From assembly GCA_025345505.1 (NCBI GenBank), contig JANVCC010000270.1, positions 372,531-436,530 on the forward strand: a DNA stretch of 64,000 bases. Direction: 5' to 3'. This DNA is from Todiramphus chloris collaris. Lineage: Eukaryota > Chordata > Aves > Coraciiformes > Alcedinidae. Positions 24,301-37,753 of the stretch are shown here, in pieces (position 1 is the stretch's first letter; each line of letters starts with the position of its first letter). Below the pieces are notes generated by a model, which was given only the letters and a program-made list of their open reading frames with translations, did no database searches and was not told the origin of the DNA. Position numbers and translations under genes: made by a program.

Positions 24301-26689
24301 CCTATCAGCTGTGGGACAGTCGCACCTTTCCGGGCAGTGACAGCATGGCCCGTACGTGCTGCTTGACCAGCAATTCCTGGCTGTAGCCTGGCAGCTTACG
24401 TGGGAAGGTGGACAGTACCAGGCAGAGCAGCTGCATTTCTTGTGCCTAAACATTTTCAAGGATGGGGAAAAAAAAAAATTATTTGTTTTAAAGACTTTTT
24501 CTTGAGTTTTGGATTCTTGTGCATCTACTCTCCAGTCTACACCTGTGCTTTTCATTTCTGGTTGTTGCATCCTTTCTGGGGTGGTACTTTAGTTCAGGTG
24601 AGGTGACTGACAGCTGTCTGTACCTGCCAGTGCTGTCACTTGTTAATCCAGAGACCCAGACCCTCCGGTGCTGTGCACCTGCAAACAATAAACTGTCACC
24701 ATCACAGTGCAATCACTTTTATTTTTTAGCATGTTTTAAAGTATGTAATAGTATTTGTATGGCTCGTAAGCTTAAAATACATAATGCTGTCATCACGCAG
24801 GGGCCAGATGATCAGTATTGCGTTAGCTTTGCTTGTTTTCCACACTACCATTTTTACATCTATTCATTTGAAAACTTTGCTCAGCAGATGTAGCACATGT
24901 TATGGTCTGATGGCTGCCAAACTCCAGCTGCAAACCTTTTGAGGCCAAGACCCTCTTCTGAAACTCTTTGTCATTTCAAGCTGGAATATATATTCAAGGA
25001 GAGCTCTCCAGGCTTTAGAAATCTTCATAGAGAAAGTCCAGAGAGTTAAGAAAGAGCAGTCACACCCCAAGAGACGCTCTGAAGTCTGAAAATCTTTCAG
25101 TGTCTCTGTCTTGTTCCTATTTTAAAAATAATTCAGTAATTTTAGAAGCTTGTTCACTTCTGTCAGGATTTCAGTCCTGCAATCCGTGCCACTTCGGTCT
25201 CTTTGAATTGTCTCAATGTTGTTAAAATTCCTGTTTATCCCAGATTTTTCTTGTGCTCTGTTCCTCTTTGTTGTTGCAGGGTGTTAATTCCTGTTTAGAA
25301 GCGGGATGAAGGCTCTGTCAGCTGAGTCTGGGTCCTTCCAGTCTCTGGGATCAGGTTTTTGGCTGCGGGACAACAGATGTCCTGAATCACCCAAAGCAGC
25401 ATTCTCATTCTAGGGGAGTTCAGCTGGGACCCATAAATCTTTACTCATCAGCCAGGTTTCTGTGCTGTGCCCCACTATCTCTTCTTGGTCCTGGCAACAC
25501 AGCAAGTAACAGCTTGAAAAGGCTGGAATGTTCTTACTAAAAACATGAAGTGGAAACGGGAAGGAAACGCAGAGTCGGAGAGAGGGAGAGTTTGTTTTCT
25601 GTTGGGAGGTAGGAGCAGGACTCATTGCAGTCCAAGAAGGTTATTTGGCTTCCAGAGCATTCTTCTGGCATATGAAGTGCCACTGCTTTCCTACCCAGAG
25701 GGAAAATACAGAGAGGTGAACTAAAAGAGCACAAGTTTTGTGTGCAAGTTGGTTTATATATATGCTAAAGAAACAAGGGGCAGGGGATCTATCAGGTTAA
25801 GACTCCAGCTGGTCTACAGATGGAGAGGGAGGGTTAGAGGAAAGTGCCATCACACAGGCTTACGAGGAAATCTTGAGAGTAACAAGTATGAAAATACTTA
25901 ACTTTCAACAGTGTGTTAACTATTCACAGGAACCTCCATGTTGTCTAAAACCAGAATTTCATCTTCTGAAACACCCTGTAGCTTTCCCATAATGAAAGCT
26001 TGGGGAGGGAGCAGAGGGACAAGGCAGGCTTAGGAGTGATCCTTCCCAATTCCACCGTGGGCCCGAGTTCTCCAGCGCCTGACTTGGTTTCAGCACCGAT
26101 GTGTGGAATTGCAGTTCCAAATCGCTGCGGGGTTACCGGACGAGATTAACATAATCTTTGTAGCCGAGGTCTTGGGAGATTATCTGAGCAGGGAAAAGAG
26201 GTGTAGGAGCATCTCGTGTAACAAAATATTCTGTTTATCTGCGTGCTGTGGCAGGAAAGACAAAAGTAGATGCCCCGTGTATCTTGGAGAACAAGAGCAC
26301 TCGAGAGCCCCGGAGAGCTGTTCTGCAGCCCAGTGCAGTACGGGATGGTGTGATTCAGTCTGACCTCTCGCCAGCCCTACAGGCCCTTAAAAGCAGTATT
26401 CTCTCACCGTGAAAATATTCCTGCCTGTACTGGAGCGTTCAAAGCGGGATCTTGGCACATTTTAGCTTTGGGGTTTTTAATGGGTGTCAGGGAGCTAGGT
26501 CTGGCTTCAGGTTAAATTGCTATTAGATTTGGACAAGAGAGAGAATTGTCTCAAATTTGCAATTGCTTGGACAGCAGAAATAAGGAATAATCCTGAACTT
26601 GTTGCTGAAGGGCTACGTATGTTCAGGTCACAGGAAAAGCTTTTTTCCTGCTATGCTTCTCCTGTTTCTCTGTGAAAATTTAGTGCTTT
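24301..26689. other. Gene-free stretch
   Basis: Short open frames only. On the minus strand at about 25445-25490 the translation includes an IVGxxTETW-like string that superficially recalls CR1 endonuclease; neighbouring sequence does not continue the match, so no element is called. An A-run occurs at about 24470. Confidence 0.45.
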
Positions 26690-26960
26690 AATTGTGTAAT
26701 TTGTCATTTTGTGATGATTTCCTCCGATTTTTAGCTGTCATTAAATGGCTCAATTCCTGAATGAATAGAATGTGTATGTGAAATACTTATGTGTTATTTT
26801 TGGCTCATCAGGTCTTGTCAGGCAGATGTATTTCTGCCTTGACCCATTAAATTTTGAGTAATCCTATCAGAGGTCTTACTGTTATTAGTACCATCCCAAA
26901 AAATTATTCAGACAAGAAATACTAATTAACATACATTTGTAAAGAGTTAATAGCACATTT
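26690..26960. promoter_or_regulatory. AT-rich block with clustered TAAT cores (candidate element)
   Basis: This block is dense in homeodomain-type cores: TTTAATTG, CATTAAAT, AATTATT and CTAATTAAC. It has few homopolymers and no open frame of note. Vertebrate developmental enhancers often look like this, but so does plain AT-rich DNA, and conservation cannot be judged here. I list it as a candidate only. Confidence 0.18.
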
Positions 26961-27319
26961 TTTTTCTTTACTATTTGTAAAATCAAAATACTTTCTTTTT
27001 CTTAGAAGTATGTGTTTACCAAGGGTTTGGCCGTTGCCCTTTTTTTCCCTAGGAGGGCTGAAGGGGATGCTGCTGCGTTTGCTTCATTCCATCTTTTTTG
27101 TTATCTTCCTTGGTAATGCAAAGGTGGCTGTTCATTGGTAGCAGTTCACAGTGCGCTTTTCCTGTGTAAGTTTTTTGGATCCCTTTTTAAAGAGTACAGG
27201 GAAACGGAGATGCGTGTAAGTGCGTGCGTAACTTTTACAAAGCAGGTGTGTCAGGAACAGAATCGCTTGTGCTTTCGTTTCAAGAAATGTACAGTTTAAT
27301 TACAACACGCTCGGCTCTC

Positions 27320-27372
27320 TCAAGAGGAAAAAAAACCAAAAAAAAAGCAAAAATGAGAAAAGACAAAAAAAG
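27320..27372 (+). repeat. A-rich low-complexity tract with AACC interruptions
   Basis: Runs of A broken by CC, GC and G. It belongs to the same class as the tracts at about 22040, 49087, 58600 and 63617 and is the complement type of the GT tract at 3698. Confidence 0.65.
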
Positions 27373-27860
27373 TCTTTGTAATCCTGCGCTGCGCTCAGCG
27401 TTTAGATCTCACCTTGTAAAAGTTTTTATTGCAGCCTCCTCCTCCCCTTGTGCCGTGAAACAGTGAATCACTCCTTCGTGTCTCCGAGCACAACTGCAGC
27501 TCTCATGTTTTTTCCTGACACCTCCTAGATGAGCTTTCCATACCAGGGCAGGGGAGGACATTTGATGCTTCTAACATTATTCCGACACCTCCCCTTCTCA
27601 CAGGAGTCAACCTTGCTGGCTGCCTTGGCTGTGAATCCCAGCAGGAGACCCCGTTCGGGGTGATTAATGTATGCAGGGGCTCAGCCACCCCTCGCCTTCT
27701 TCCAGGGCATTCATTCTCATGGCCTAATGTTTCATGTGTTCAGCTGTAGGGTGACCTGAGCAGAGGCCCAGTGGCGCCGATAATTTCCCATCCTTTGTAC
27801 GAGCATCCAGAGGAACGAGTCCAAGGCAACTGACAGCGACCTCCCTCGCTGCTGCTAATG

Positions 27861-27879
27861 GTCTTCAGTAGCTGAAGAC
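27861..27879. repeat. Perfect 8-bp inverted repeat, 3-bp loop
   Basis: GTCTTCAG (27861-27868), loop TAG, CTGAAGAC (27872-27879). There is no U-run after it and no gene nearby, so it is not interpreted as a terminator or RNA element. Confidence 0.6.
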
Positions 27880-30800
27880 TTCCTTCCTTGTGTGGCCCTT
27901 GCACCTTACTGCGTAAGAGCAGGATCTGTCTTGTGGCTGTGGAGACAGAAAGTGTTAACTCTTCTTCCTTGCAAAATGTGTTCTTTCTTCTGGTTTTGAG
28001 TGTGGTTTGGGAGTTTTACGGGGGGTGGGGAGTGAGGGAACACACATAACGTTTTACCAGAATGGTTTTTTTCTCAAGGAGATCATCAAGTGTTGCTACC
28101 ACGGAAGGTGTGCAGCAGGTTTTACATTAGATTTCCCTTTGATTCTCCATTGTGTTTTACTTTGGCTAAATAGGAAAATTCTAATTTAGCAAACTGGGGT
28201 TTTTTTGTCTCCTCTTTCCTTTTAACATCCATATACGAGAGCCACTACTGCAGTTAAAACGTTGTCTTTTAATAACCTGCCTGTTGTGTGAAAAAATACT
28301 GAATTTCACTTGAACAAGAACGTTTCTGTAAGAACATAACAGTCGGTTTGAATAACGTGAACACAGTTGTGCCCGTAGGATGAGGCAGAGATTTCCCCTG
28401 TTCCCCTGCATGTGGCTGTTTCAAATTACCTGAATAACAGGGCAATGCACAGAAGGAGAAAGGCAGCATGAGGAGGTGTCTCTTCCAAAGCAAATAAGGG
28501 CTGCAGACTTGTCAGTAGCTGGAAGAGAGGCAGATGGATAATGGAATGCAGGACAAAGCATGAGGGAACGTCTTGTTACCCAAAACACTGGCTTAAGCTC
28601 AGACAAAGTCTGCATGTGTAGATAAGCTCTTCTGAGGCAACCTAGTGTAGCTGGAAGCAGTAGCAAAGGTTTTGGTCTTGTATTAAGGGTTGTTCTTACT
28701 TCCCTGTGCTGTAGATAGCATCAGTGCTATTGCCTGTTTTCATCCTGGAAAGATGGACTCTTCTTTTCCTAAAAGCATCTCTAAAGGTCACTGGTGTTAA
28801 ACACATTTTTTTAGGATTATTTTTCTGGGCCAGGCTCAGGCATAGGAAGTTCATGAAAGAGATGAAATAAAGTTCATCTCTTGCTTGAAATGTGTCTTGA
28901 CTGGGAAATCTAAAGATGCTGTGGTATTTCTGGATGGACATTTGTGTGCAGTTGAACTCACTGTCATGCAGAATTCCTCAGTCTCTCTTAACCGTCGTAG
29001 GCTTATCTCCAAAAAAGCAGGGACATGGTGAACGTTCCCAGGAAAGCAAAATGCTGCCTGGGTTTCTGTTTCCCAAGGAGAAGCTCCCCTTGGCTACAAT
29101 CTGCGTCCCAGAGAGCCCGGGGGGGAACCGCGAGAAGACGTCTTCTGTAGAGCCAGATGCTTCAAGCTCTTCTGCGAGCAGCTTCTGACTTTGCGAGGAG
29201 TAGCGTGACTTTGTGTGATCACCTCCAGAGAGCGTAACTCCCATCTGAGAAACAGAGCAGTCATATCTGAGAAACAGAGAATATGCTACAGAACACCACA
29301 AAAAGGCTTGTGCAGAAAACTAAATTTGCTTCTTTTTTGGGAGGTGGCCAGAAAAATATCAGAAATGCAGTATCAGCTGTAGGGTCCTTACCTCTGACAC
29401 CAGGAAACCCTTCCCAGTGCAGGTTACTGCGATAGATCTGCGTGCCCGTGTGCCTCTCGTTCTTTAAGCTCTCTCTCCTCTCAAGGACGATGAAGGCAGC
29501 AGACAGAGTAGCGCATCATGCGCTGCGTTTAGACGTCCTCGGAGTAGAGTAAAAGGTTAAAAATTGGGAAAACGTGGTGTACACAGTTTGAAAAGCCAGA
29601 CAATACTGATGGTAACTTCTTGCCTATTGAGCTTTCTCTGTTTGAAAAGACAGACTTCCTGCAGGTTTTGAGTGACTGCAGGAAGGCTGACGGAAAGCTG
29701 TGGCTGTGTGGGGACAGGGCTGTGCTCGGAGCCCCGGTAGCGGCCGTGCAGTTAACGCAAGACACGATACGTCAAGCCCGTGGTTTTCTAGGGTTGCCAT
29801 TCTGGTGCTAAACTAGCGAGTGAGTTATAAAATCACTGCTTATTGAAAAATAAACCCAGCATTCCGCAGTGCCTGACGACATCCTGTCAGTTTTTAAGTG
29901 TTAAAAGGTTGGCTAACCAGTGGTAAAAGAAGGGAGATTTCTGTGGAGAGAGGAGAATCCGCAGCAAGGAACCAGTGTTGGACTGGGGCTGCTTTGCACA
30001 CCGCGGCTGAAACAACTTCCAGTGATTCCTTTATTTCCCAGAGCCAGTCTAATAACTCTCTGACTTTTCTGATGGTGTAAGTTTGATATCCTGGCCACCA
30101 GTCTTGACAGAAATCAAGCCAGTTTAAAGAGCAATTGCTTTTAACGTGTTGTATCCCAGAGAATCAGGTTTGTCTCCTCATTTACAGAAATTCCAAGCAG
30201 TAAATAAGTATTTATAGAAACTTTGTATTGTTACACTCTGCATTTGTGTGTCAAATTTACAAATGTTCACATGTGTAAAGTAGTTCCCGCTCAAGTTCCT
30301 GGGATTATTCACAATTATCACAGTATTCATTTGACCTTTTTTGCAGGATCAGAGAGTTTGCTGACATTTTCTGAGACTTTTTTTCATTCTGTTGTATGTT
30401 CTCATCCTTATACCTTTGTCTCTGTGATGCTTTAGAGTGACCTTCAATTGCCTCTGCTGTAGGAGCCTCAGTTACGGGTAAACAATGTGTGCGAAGATTA
30501 TTTTTCCTTTGTGTTTTTTTCCTACTTTCTTGTGAAGGGGAATCCTCTTCCCAAACTGAACCTGCTATTCTCAGGTCAGTAAAGACTGAACCGAGACCTG
30601 AACTGTACCTATTGACACGTACAGTTTTAGTGTGATTTTTTTTTTAAAGGTTTTTTCCACCTTTAAGTAATTTAAATATTTTTAATTAAAAGCTTTCATA
30701 TACAGGCACAATGTTACTAGCATTTAATTTAGTAAATATTTCCGTATAAAGAAGCTTCCTTTAATTAAATGCTTTAAGAATAAATTAGCTGTTCTGTTTC

Positions 30801-33800
30801 TTATGAAAATAGACATTAAAATGCCCCTCTGTATATGACTGTAAACCAGCAGATACAAGGGGTTAAAGGTGCATGTGACTAAAAGATAAAGCACTAAAAC
30901 ATTTCCAGAAATGTGCAGTTTTATCATTGTCAAAATGTAAAAGGGTTTTTTCCAAGTTCTGCTAGTAGCTAAAATTAGTCTGTTTGGTTTAGTTTCACCA
31001 GACAAAGTGTTTTCCTTGCATCAGCCTGACTGTGGGGAATTTGAGTGTATTTTGAGTGGTTTTTAAACTCTTGTGATGAATGAAACACAGAGTCAGACTG
31101 TTCCGCAGGAGAAGCTAATAGCGGCTGCTGCTGCTGCACCAATTAAAAGGAGCAAGTGAGGAAGAAGTGGGTTTTGGAACCGTCTGCTTTATGGTAGTTC
31201 ACACAGCCCAACAGAAATCCGAGAACAAGACTTGAAGGAAAACAAAGAGCTTTACAGTAGTTTTTTTTCTTTCTTTTTAGGAAAACACACAGAAGCTAAT
31301 TTTAGCTTCTTGATCAGATTGACCCAGTCTTTAACCCTGGCAAACGTTACCACAACACACTTCCAATAGACAATAGTTTGCATACCAGCATTGCACTGGA
31401 AACAGATGTGCGCGCAGGACTGGCTTTTTTTGGGAGACTCTCTGAGAATTCCACTGGAGTGAAAGCCTGAAAGTGCTTTCTTCCTAATTGGGTTATAAAT
31501 CGGGTCTTCTTTCAAACCCAGACTGGGACCTCGTCAGAGTCACTCGCACTCTTTAAAAACTTATTATGTCACAGCTATGTTTTGACCAGACTTTCAAAAT
31601 ATCATTGACTTAGAGAAAAGTTGCTTGGCATGAAGCTTGATTATTATCTTGGAGAAGGGGGGAAAAAAAAAAAATTGTTACCAGCTGGACTATTTGTGGG
31701 CAATGGTTGCGCAGCTTATACATCAAAATGCTTGGAATGTGGACAATTACCTCTGTAACTTTCTCACAAGGTCTCTTATAGGATATAAAGCCTGACTTCT
31801 GTTGTGTTTATCAGAAACATGTAGTTCCTGCTGCATCTCCTGCAAATCCCCTCTCTCCCCTCCGTGCTGCCCCAGCCATTTCTCAGCCTGACCGCCGAGG
31901 TCCCACTGCTGCCTGGGCTGTTCCCAGCCCCTCGCCAGCACTGCGGGTCCACTGTGTGCTGACTACCTGGGCACTTGGTGCTACCAGGGGTGAGGTGGGA
32001 CTGTGATCCCCTGGGACATGCACTGTTGAAAACCAGGGCTGTACTTCAAAAGGCTCCTCCCATTCCTTTTTTTTAAGAGTTGCAAGCGTTTTAACTTTCA
32101 AAGTATTTAATCTGTACTTTTCATGCGTAACCTAGATGATCTCTAAGGTTTCTGAGATGCCAAGATAAGAGCTTTTTTCTGTGGAGGGTAGAGAAGAATT
32201 ACTCTGAAGAATGGTGACATGTGCATCCTACCTCATTGTGCATTTCATCTGATGGGCCGTGTCCTGGACCTGGAGGTAACTTTGTGCAGACACTATTCTA
32301 GTCAGTTGGCATAACTTATGATTTACTTTGCAGTTGTATTGGGAACTCATTCCTGGATCAGCATTCCATTATTTGCACTGGTAAACTTAGTACAAAAGGA
32401 CAAACACAGCCCTGAAAGTTTACAAGCAAGCAATAAAAACACAAACAGACTCAGACAAACAAGAAATGAAAGCGACAAGGACATAGTAGCAGCGACAGGA
32501 CAATCATCAAAATAACAGTTCCGCAAGTAGTAGGAATAAGGGAGTTTTCTAGGGGGTCACAAAAAGCTCTCTTCATCCACTGTGACCTAAGCGGTAGGAA
32601 AAGGAAAGTTCTTGTGTAGTTTGATCTGAACATGCTTTCCTCTCCCTTTGCTTGTTGCCGAGGTGGAAATCGAGTCTTGCGTTTTTATTTATATCACTTC
32701 TGTGGAAATCTCTGCCCCAGTTCAAGCAGACAATTTAAATTTTTAAATCACAGGTGCTTTCTCTTCCTGTCACTGTTGCATTTTGTGTAGAAGATTTATG
32801 GGACTGCATATGCATGAAGCTTTTTTAAGTCATTGTTATCTGCTACAAGTGTTGATGAACATTAAGCCTAGACTCTGGAACACAAAGGGAGGCTCTTCCC
32901 TTCCACCTTAGGCTTTGTTGATGTCAACAGAACAACATTAAATGTATTTTAAGTGTGGCCATTCATTCCATCCGGACTCAGCGTGCAGATTTTTTTTCAG
33001 GAGTTAAAACTGTGTGTAGGTGTTCTGCTCAGGATGTTTGCTGGAAGCAACTGGTAAAGGTTTAACTTGGGTATTGTTGGTGCAGCTCATCACCAGTAAG
33101 GCTGGATAGGGTACCATACCTGGACTGGAGGTAAGTGGAGGAGTAGCAGGCTACTAAAAGATATTTTTTTAATATAAATTCTTACTAGGGCTAATTGTAA
33201 GCGTTTCACAGCTTGAATTTTGGGAAAAGCAGGACAGCTTGACTTAGTTTGATAACCAGTTGATAGTATGTTCTGTTGCTCTCATCTGTCAATACAGGCT
33301 GTTAGTCACCTGTGATGGCATGTCCTTGTCTGTATTTGGCGGTTAATCTGCCTTAGAAGACACAAAAAAGTAGCATTGAATGTAACCAGTATTAAACACT
33401 TAAAATTGATCCAGCAAGGCATGCATCCAAACTTCGGAGGGTGTGGTGTTTGGGAACAAGCTGTGCAGAGCAAGCAGTTGACTCAGGACAGCCCTGGGAA
33501 CCAGCAGCATTAAAATGCTGCCTCTAGATGGACAAATCACATTACTTAGTTTCTCTCTTAGGTAAAGAGTGTCTGCATTGTTAAACTTGATCAGGCGTTC
33601 GTTTCTATTGGAAGGTCTTTTTTTAGCTTTAAGGGAAAGAATGCGAGATAGGCATTTAGTCATCCCCTGTCCTCCCACCATCTCTTAAAAGCTCAGTCAG
33701 GTTTGCATCACAGAATTGGCATGTTAGTGTTGTTTCACATCTGGAATGCGTGATACCAACAGGTTTATTCAGCCTATTAAGGGTATGTTGGTTAACGTGA

Positions 33801-35253
33801 AGGTGGATTCTGCCTCGGAGACACGCGCTCTGAGAAAGGGGTCTTGTTTCATACTCTGCCTTCTTCCAGCTTCCCCACAAGCAGGACTAAACCTCCTTCC
33901 CTGTGCTTCCTCTAAAACCTGGAGTACGTTTGGGCCAGTGTTTGTGAGCGTCATCGTAAACAGCTTCCAGTATGCCAGTCTCTTACAACTGTCTAGTTAC
34001 CGGTCAGGGCCAGATGTGACCCTCTGGCCCACGGGAGAAGTGTGGAGGCATCCCTTGGAGGGTAACGTCATCCCCTAGGACACGAAGCTGTCAGCACAGC
34101 CGAGTGTTGGGGCTGGTGAGGTGGTTTGCCAGGGCTACTGGGAAACATGGGCTTCTAGGAACTTTAGCCAAAAATGGGAGGAGGGTGTTAGGCAGTTACA
34201 CTACAAATAAATGTCTGTAATGAACTTTCATTTGTAATTACCGTGGGTTTTGGATACTGTTTAAACTGCCAATGTCAGGGCAAACCATAGCTTCTCCTGG
34301 AAGCACGTCGTCTCTTGCCGAGTCTTCAGCCAGTATGCAGGGAACGCGACTCAAATGCATTTATTTGGGGTTGAATTTAGAAGTGTGTATCTCTGGAGAT
34401 ATTTAATTAAAGTTTGGAGATAAAATGAAAAAAAATATTGTTTCAAGGGCATTAGAATTAGCAAATCATTTTCTCATCCCTGGCAGGCCCAGTCTCAGCC
34501 TGGCTCAGAAGATGCAACTAACAAATCCTGTCCTAGGCACGGAAGGATCCTTTTGTCAAGTTGTGTTGTGCATTTTGTGGTGTAAGAGAAGAAAACAAAT
34601 CTTTAAGGAAAGCTATTTTGGTTCGAGGTATTGCACGCTGCACATAAGCAGTTTTTGAACCCCTCTGTGTCTGAAGAAGTCCAGACCTGTTGGAACTGGG
34701 GGCTGAGGTGTGTCCCGGGTGACTGATTGAGGAGACTGCTTTGCATCCTGTTAACTAATTTAGTTGTAACAGTGAATGTTGTCATTACTACCTGTCGAGG
34801 ACACACTAAGAAAACGTGTGGCTAATGCACTTGCGAGTCCTGTCTGTGTGCAGGCAACAGCGCAACTGTGCCAGGAGCAGAGCCACTCCTGCGAGGAACC
34901 GCGCTGGCTCCCGTGCTCGGTGTCCCGCCGACCGCGTCGCTGGGCCCCCCGGCTCTCTCAGTGGCCTGCTGGCCAGCTTGGCCCTCTGGTTTATGGACCT
35001 TGGCTGGCTTGGGGCCCGGGTAGCCAGCTCCTGTATTTGCACGGGTGTAGATCAGGGCGAGTGCAGATGGGGGGAGTCCCTGAGCTTCCAGTGTTGGGCA
35101 GTGCAGAGTTTATTCATTTCTCATGGGGAGCTCTACCCGGTCCCTGCTTGCAAGAACATCTGTGCTTGTACTTAACTGTGTGTTTGAAGACTTACTTGAG
35201 TCAGAGCCAGGGCAGGTCGTGCTGCAATGCTTTTCTCACATGAACCATGCTAA
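27880..35253. other. Gene-free stretch
   Basis: More than 7 kb without a recognisable exon, RNA gene or transposon. A 22-base-period tandem pair of ATCTGAGAAACAGAG lies at 29243-29257 and 29265-29279. A 12-bp palindrome TTTTAATTAAAA lies at 30680-30691. The GC-rich patch 34850-35060 has open frames on both strands (up to 155 codons, 34776-35243 +) without domain similarity. Confidence 0.5.
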
Positions 35254-35277
35254 TTTTTTTTTTTTTTTATTCCCCCC
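35254..35277 (+). repeat. T15 run followed by C7
   Basis: Fifteen T residues (35254-35268), then AT T and a C7 run. A simple slippage tract with no associated element. Confidence 0.8.
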
Positions 35278-37322
35278 CATTAACTGCAAATTCTCATTCC
35301 TTCTCTGAAATTTACAGTGCAACTTGTATTAGTAAGGGTCTGGCAATAACAGTGAATATTTATGTCTTTAGAGGAGATACGTAGTGGCAGTGCAGTTCTT
35401 TAGAAGGGAAGTACATCTGCATCTGTTGTGAGTTTAGACAGGGAAAGAGAAAAGAAATGTTACAGGGAAAAAAATAAATAAAGGTTGTTACAAGCAGGCA
35501 TAGTGCTGCTTTTTCAGTGTTTTATATCATGATTGTTTCAGTTTTCCCATTAGGTTGCCAAAATAACTTCTAATTTAGAAGTTAAATGCTTCTCTGAATT
35601 AATTTGAAAATTTGCTTCTGTTGATATGTGAAACTGAATGAAGTTTTATATCACTAAAGAAAAGCAACTGAATTTGTTCTTTGTGGAGATTTTTGTCTGT
35701 GTAAAGAAGGGGAAAATTTTCCAGCTAAAAAGTAAATTTTTCTAGTTACGGTGTGTATGTCAAATATAAAAACCCCAGCACTTTTTACCATTTTACCTCA
35801 TGAAAAAGGCAAACAGGCAGTGCATTCTTTCCTCTTTTTTTTTTCTTTGAGAAAAAAAATATGGCAACTGTTGAACTTTGAAGATACTTCTGGGCTCTGA
35901 TCCTTCAGACTGTGAATTCAAAGGATATTGTGACTCATGTGACATTATTCCCGAGCATAAAATTACTCACATATGAAAGTAATGGAACGCGTTTGAAGTT
36001 TTGGGCCAGCGTTGTGGTCACTCAGCAGGTGGTTAACTTGTAACCTGGAAAAACTTTGTTGGTGGTGGATGTTACGAGGAGAATGACTGGAGAGGTGGTG
36101 GGAAGGCCTGCCCATCTGAGGGGCTGGGCAGCAGTTTGCCAGAGGTGTGCACGGGGAGGGCTGCCGTGCGTAGCCAGGGCAAGGCAATGTCAGGGAAGAA
36201 GCAAGAGAAGCTCCCTGTCCCGTGGCAAGCCCCAGGAGCTTCCTGCGTGCGCCCGTTTGCCGACTCTAAGTGCTGCTTATGTGAATAAAAACCCGGCACA
36301 GAATGTGCGGTTTATGTCTCTTCTGTAAGTCTCACCACCGCAAGGGAGTTATGAGGTGATTTCTGCTCATTTTGAGTGAACAAGGCTCGTTGGGATGAAA
36401 TCATTTGCATCAATTTCAGCTGGAAGCATGAGCAAGCCCAGCATTTCGCAACGGGTATGGACTTTCCTGGCCCGAATTCTCTGCTGTGCTCCAGTGGCAG
36501 GAGGGGCTGGTGGGCACCTTCCCCTCTGCTCCCTGGACTCCCATCTCACTGTCGGGTGAAATCAGAGGAGCAGAAGCCACCTGAGTTTCCAGCACTGGTG
36601 TCAGACCTGCAGCAAAGCCTCGCCGGTGCAGAGTCCAGTGTCAGAGAGTGCTGATGCAGCACATCTCATCGGCGTGTGCTTCTCTCCTCCGGTCCGTGCA
36701 CCAGCTGTTTCATTTTGGTCCTTGCTTTAGGCACGTGGTGAATGAACTCATTTTAGAAACTAAGTAGAAGCAGATTTGGGCATAAATCTTCTCTTGAAAT
36801 ATTTGCTTTAATATCAGCCCAATTTCTGCCGAGTGATGAATATTAGAGTTCTACTAAATGTACATGCAAACAGCTTGAGTACAAGCATAGACATTCCCAA
36901 ATCTCCATTTCAAGCTGTGGGGAAGTATCTCCAAAGCAGCCATGCTCATTTGTTATTCTAAGATTTCATTCCATAACACACCTTTTAGGAATTTGGATTC
37001 TAGGAGTTTGGCTCCGCTGCTTCTGCGTCTCTCTCCATCCTGCGAGATTTTCTGCCAAAGCGTTTTTAGAGAAAGAGGTCTGGGGAAAAAAAAAGCCGTG
37101 GTCTGACAGCAGCGTAAGGTGTAGCGTGAGTGGTGGCCAGTTAAGCACGTATAACTGTAGCTCTTCAAATGAGGTGCTTGTCTTCTGCCTCTGTCACGGC
37201 TTCTCCTGGGGGCAGGGATGGCCGGGAGTCCGTCTAGTGTCGTACCAGCGGGCAGGGTGTGCTTACAGCCCTGCAGCCCTAGGAGGATCCTGTCAGTGCC
37301 GAGCTGCTGCTGTTCCAGCTGG
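35278..37322. other. Gene-free stretch
   Basis: AT-rich to about 35900, then more mixed. Open frames up to about 130 codons (36953-37345, -) show no recognisable domain. Confidence 0.5.
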
Positions 37323-37417
37323 TGCTTTGCAAAGCATTTAAACACCAGAAGAGTCTGTTGAGTTCAAAGGACCAATATGAGACCTTTAAAGGGAAGGGCA
37401 AAGCATAAATGCTTTGC
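37323..37417. repeat. Cluster of TGCTTTGC/GCAAAGCA palindromes
   Basis: TGCTTTGCAAAGCA at 37323-37336 is a perfect 14-bp palindrome, made of TGCTTTGC overlapping its complement GCAAAGCA. Sixty-one bases later the same two octamers recur in the opposite order as a hairpin: GCAAAGCA (37398-37405), loop TAAA, TGCTTTGC (37410-37417). Four occurrences of one octamer or its complement in 95 bp is more than expected by chance. The second unit, reading GCATAAATGC at its centre, resembles POU-type half sites and the first has a TTGCAA centre as in C/EBP-type sites; both assignments are inference. Confidence 0.6.
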
Positions 37418-37753
37418 TGGTTCTGGCCCTAAGCAGGTGGAGGGGGAAGATGTTGCCAGACAGGTTTAAAGCTGCTCAACTCGCAAGGCCACAGTGGTCT
37501 TATTTAAAACAGGATGACACCTTGTACAAAGTCAGCAGAAGGTTCCCCGAGCCATGGGAGCTTCCCGGCTGTGTTGGGCTGACGGGAGCGCTCCTTTCCC
37601 TTCACACCGCTGCGGGGCAGGGGGACATTTCCCCAGTTCTTGCTCTTGGGTTGAAGCAGAGGTGCTGCCTCACTTCCTTCAAGGAGAAAAAAGTCCATGT
37701 ATTTGGTCTGAAAAAATTCAGTTGCTGGGACAGCAGGTCCTCTGATTCTTTGT

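Noticed and set aside
25400..25510. Minus-strand translation containing an IVG..TETW-like string recalling CR1 endonuclease
   Set aside because: The similarity is limited to a few residues. The expected continuation of the endonuclease motif is missing and a stop follows shortly.
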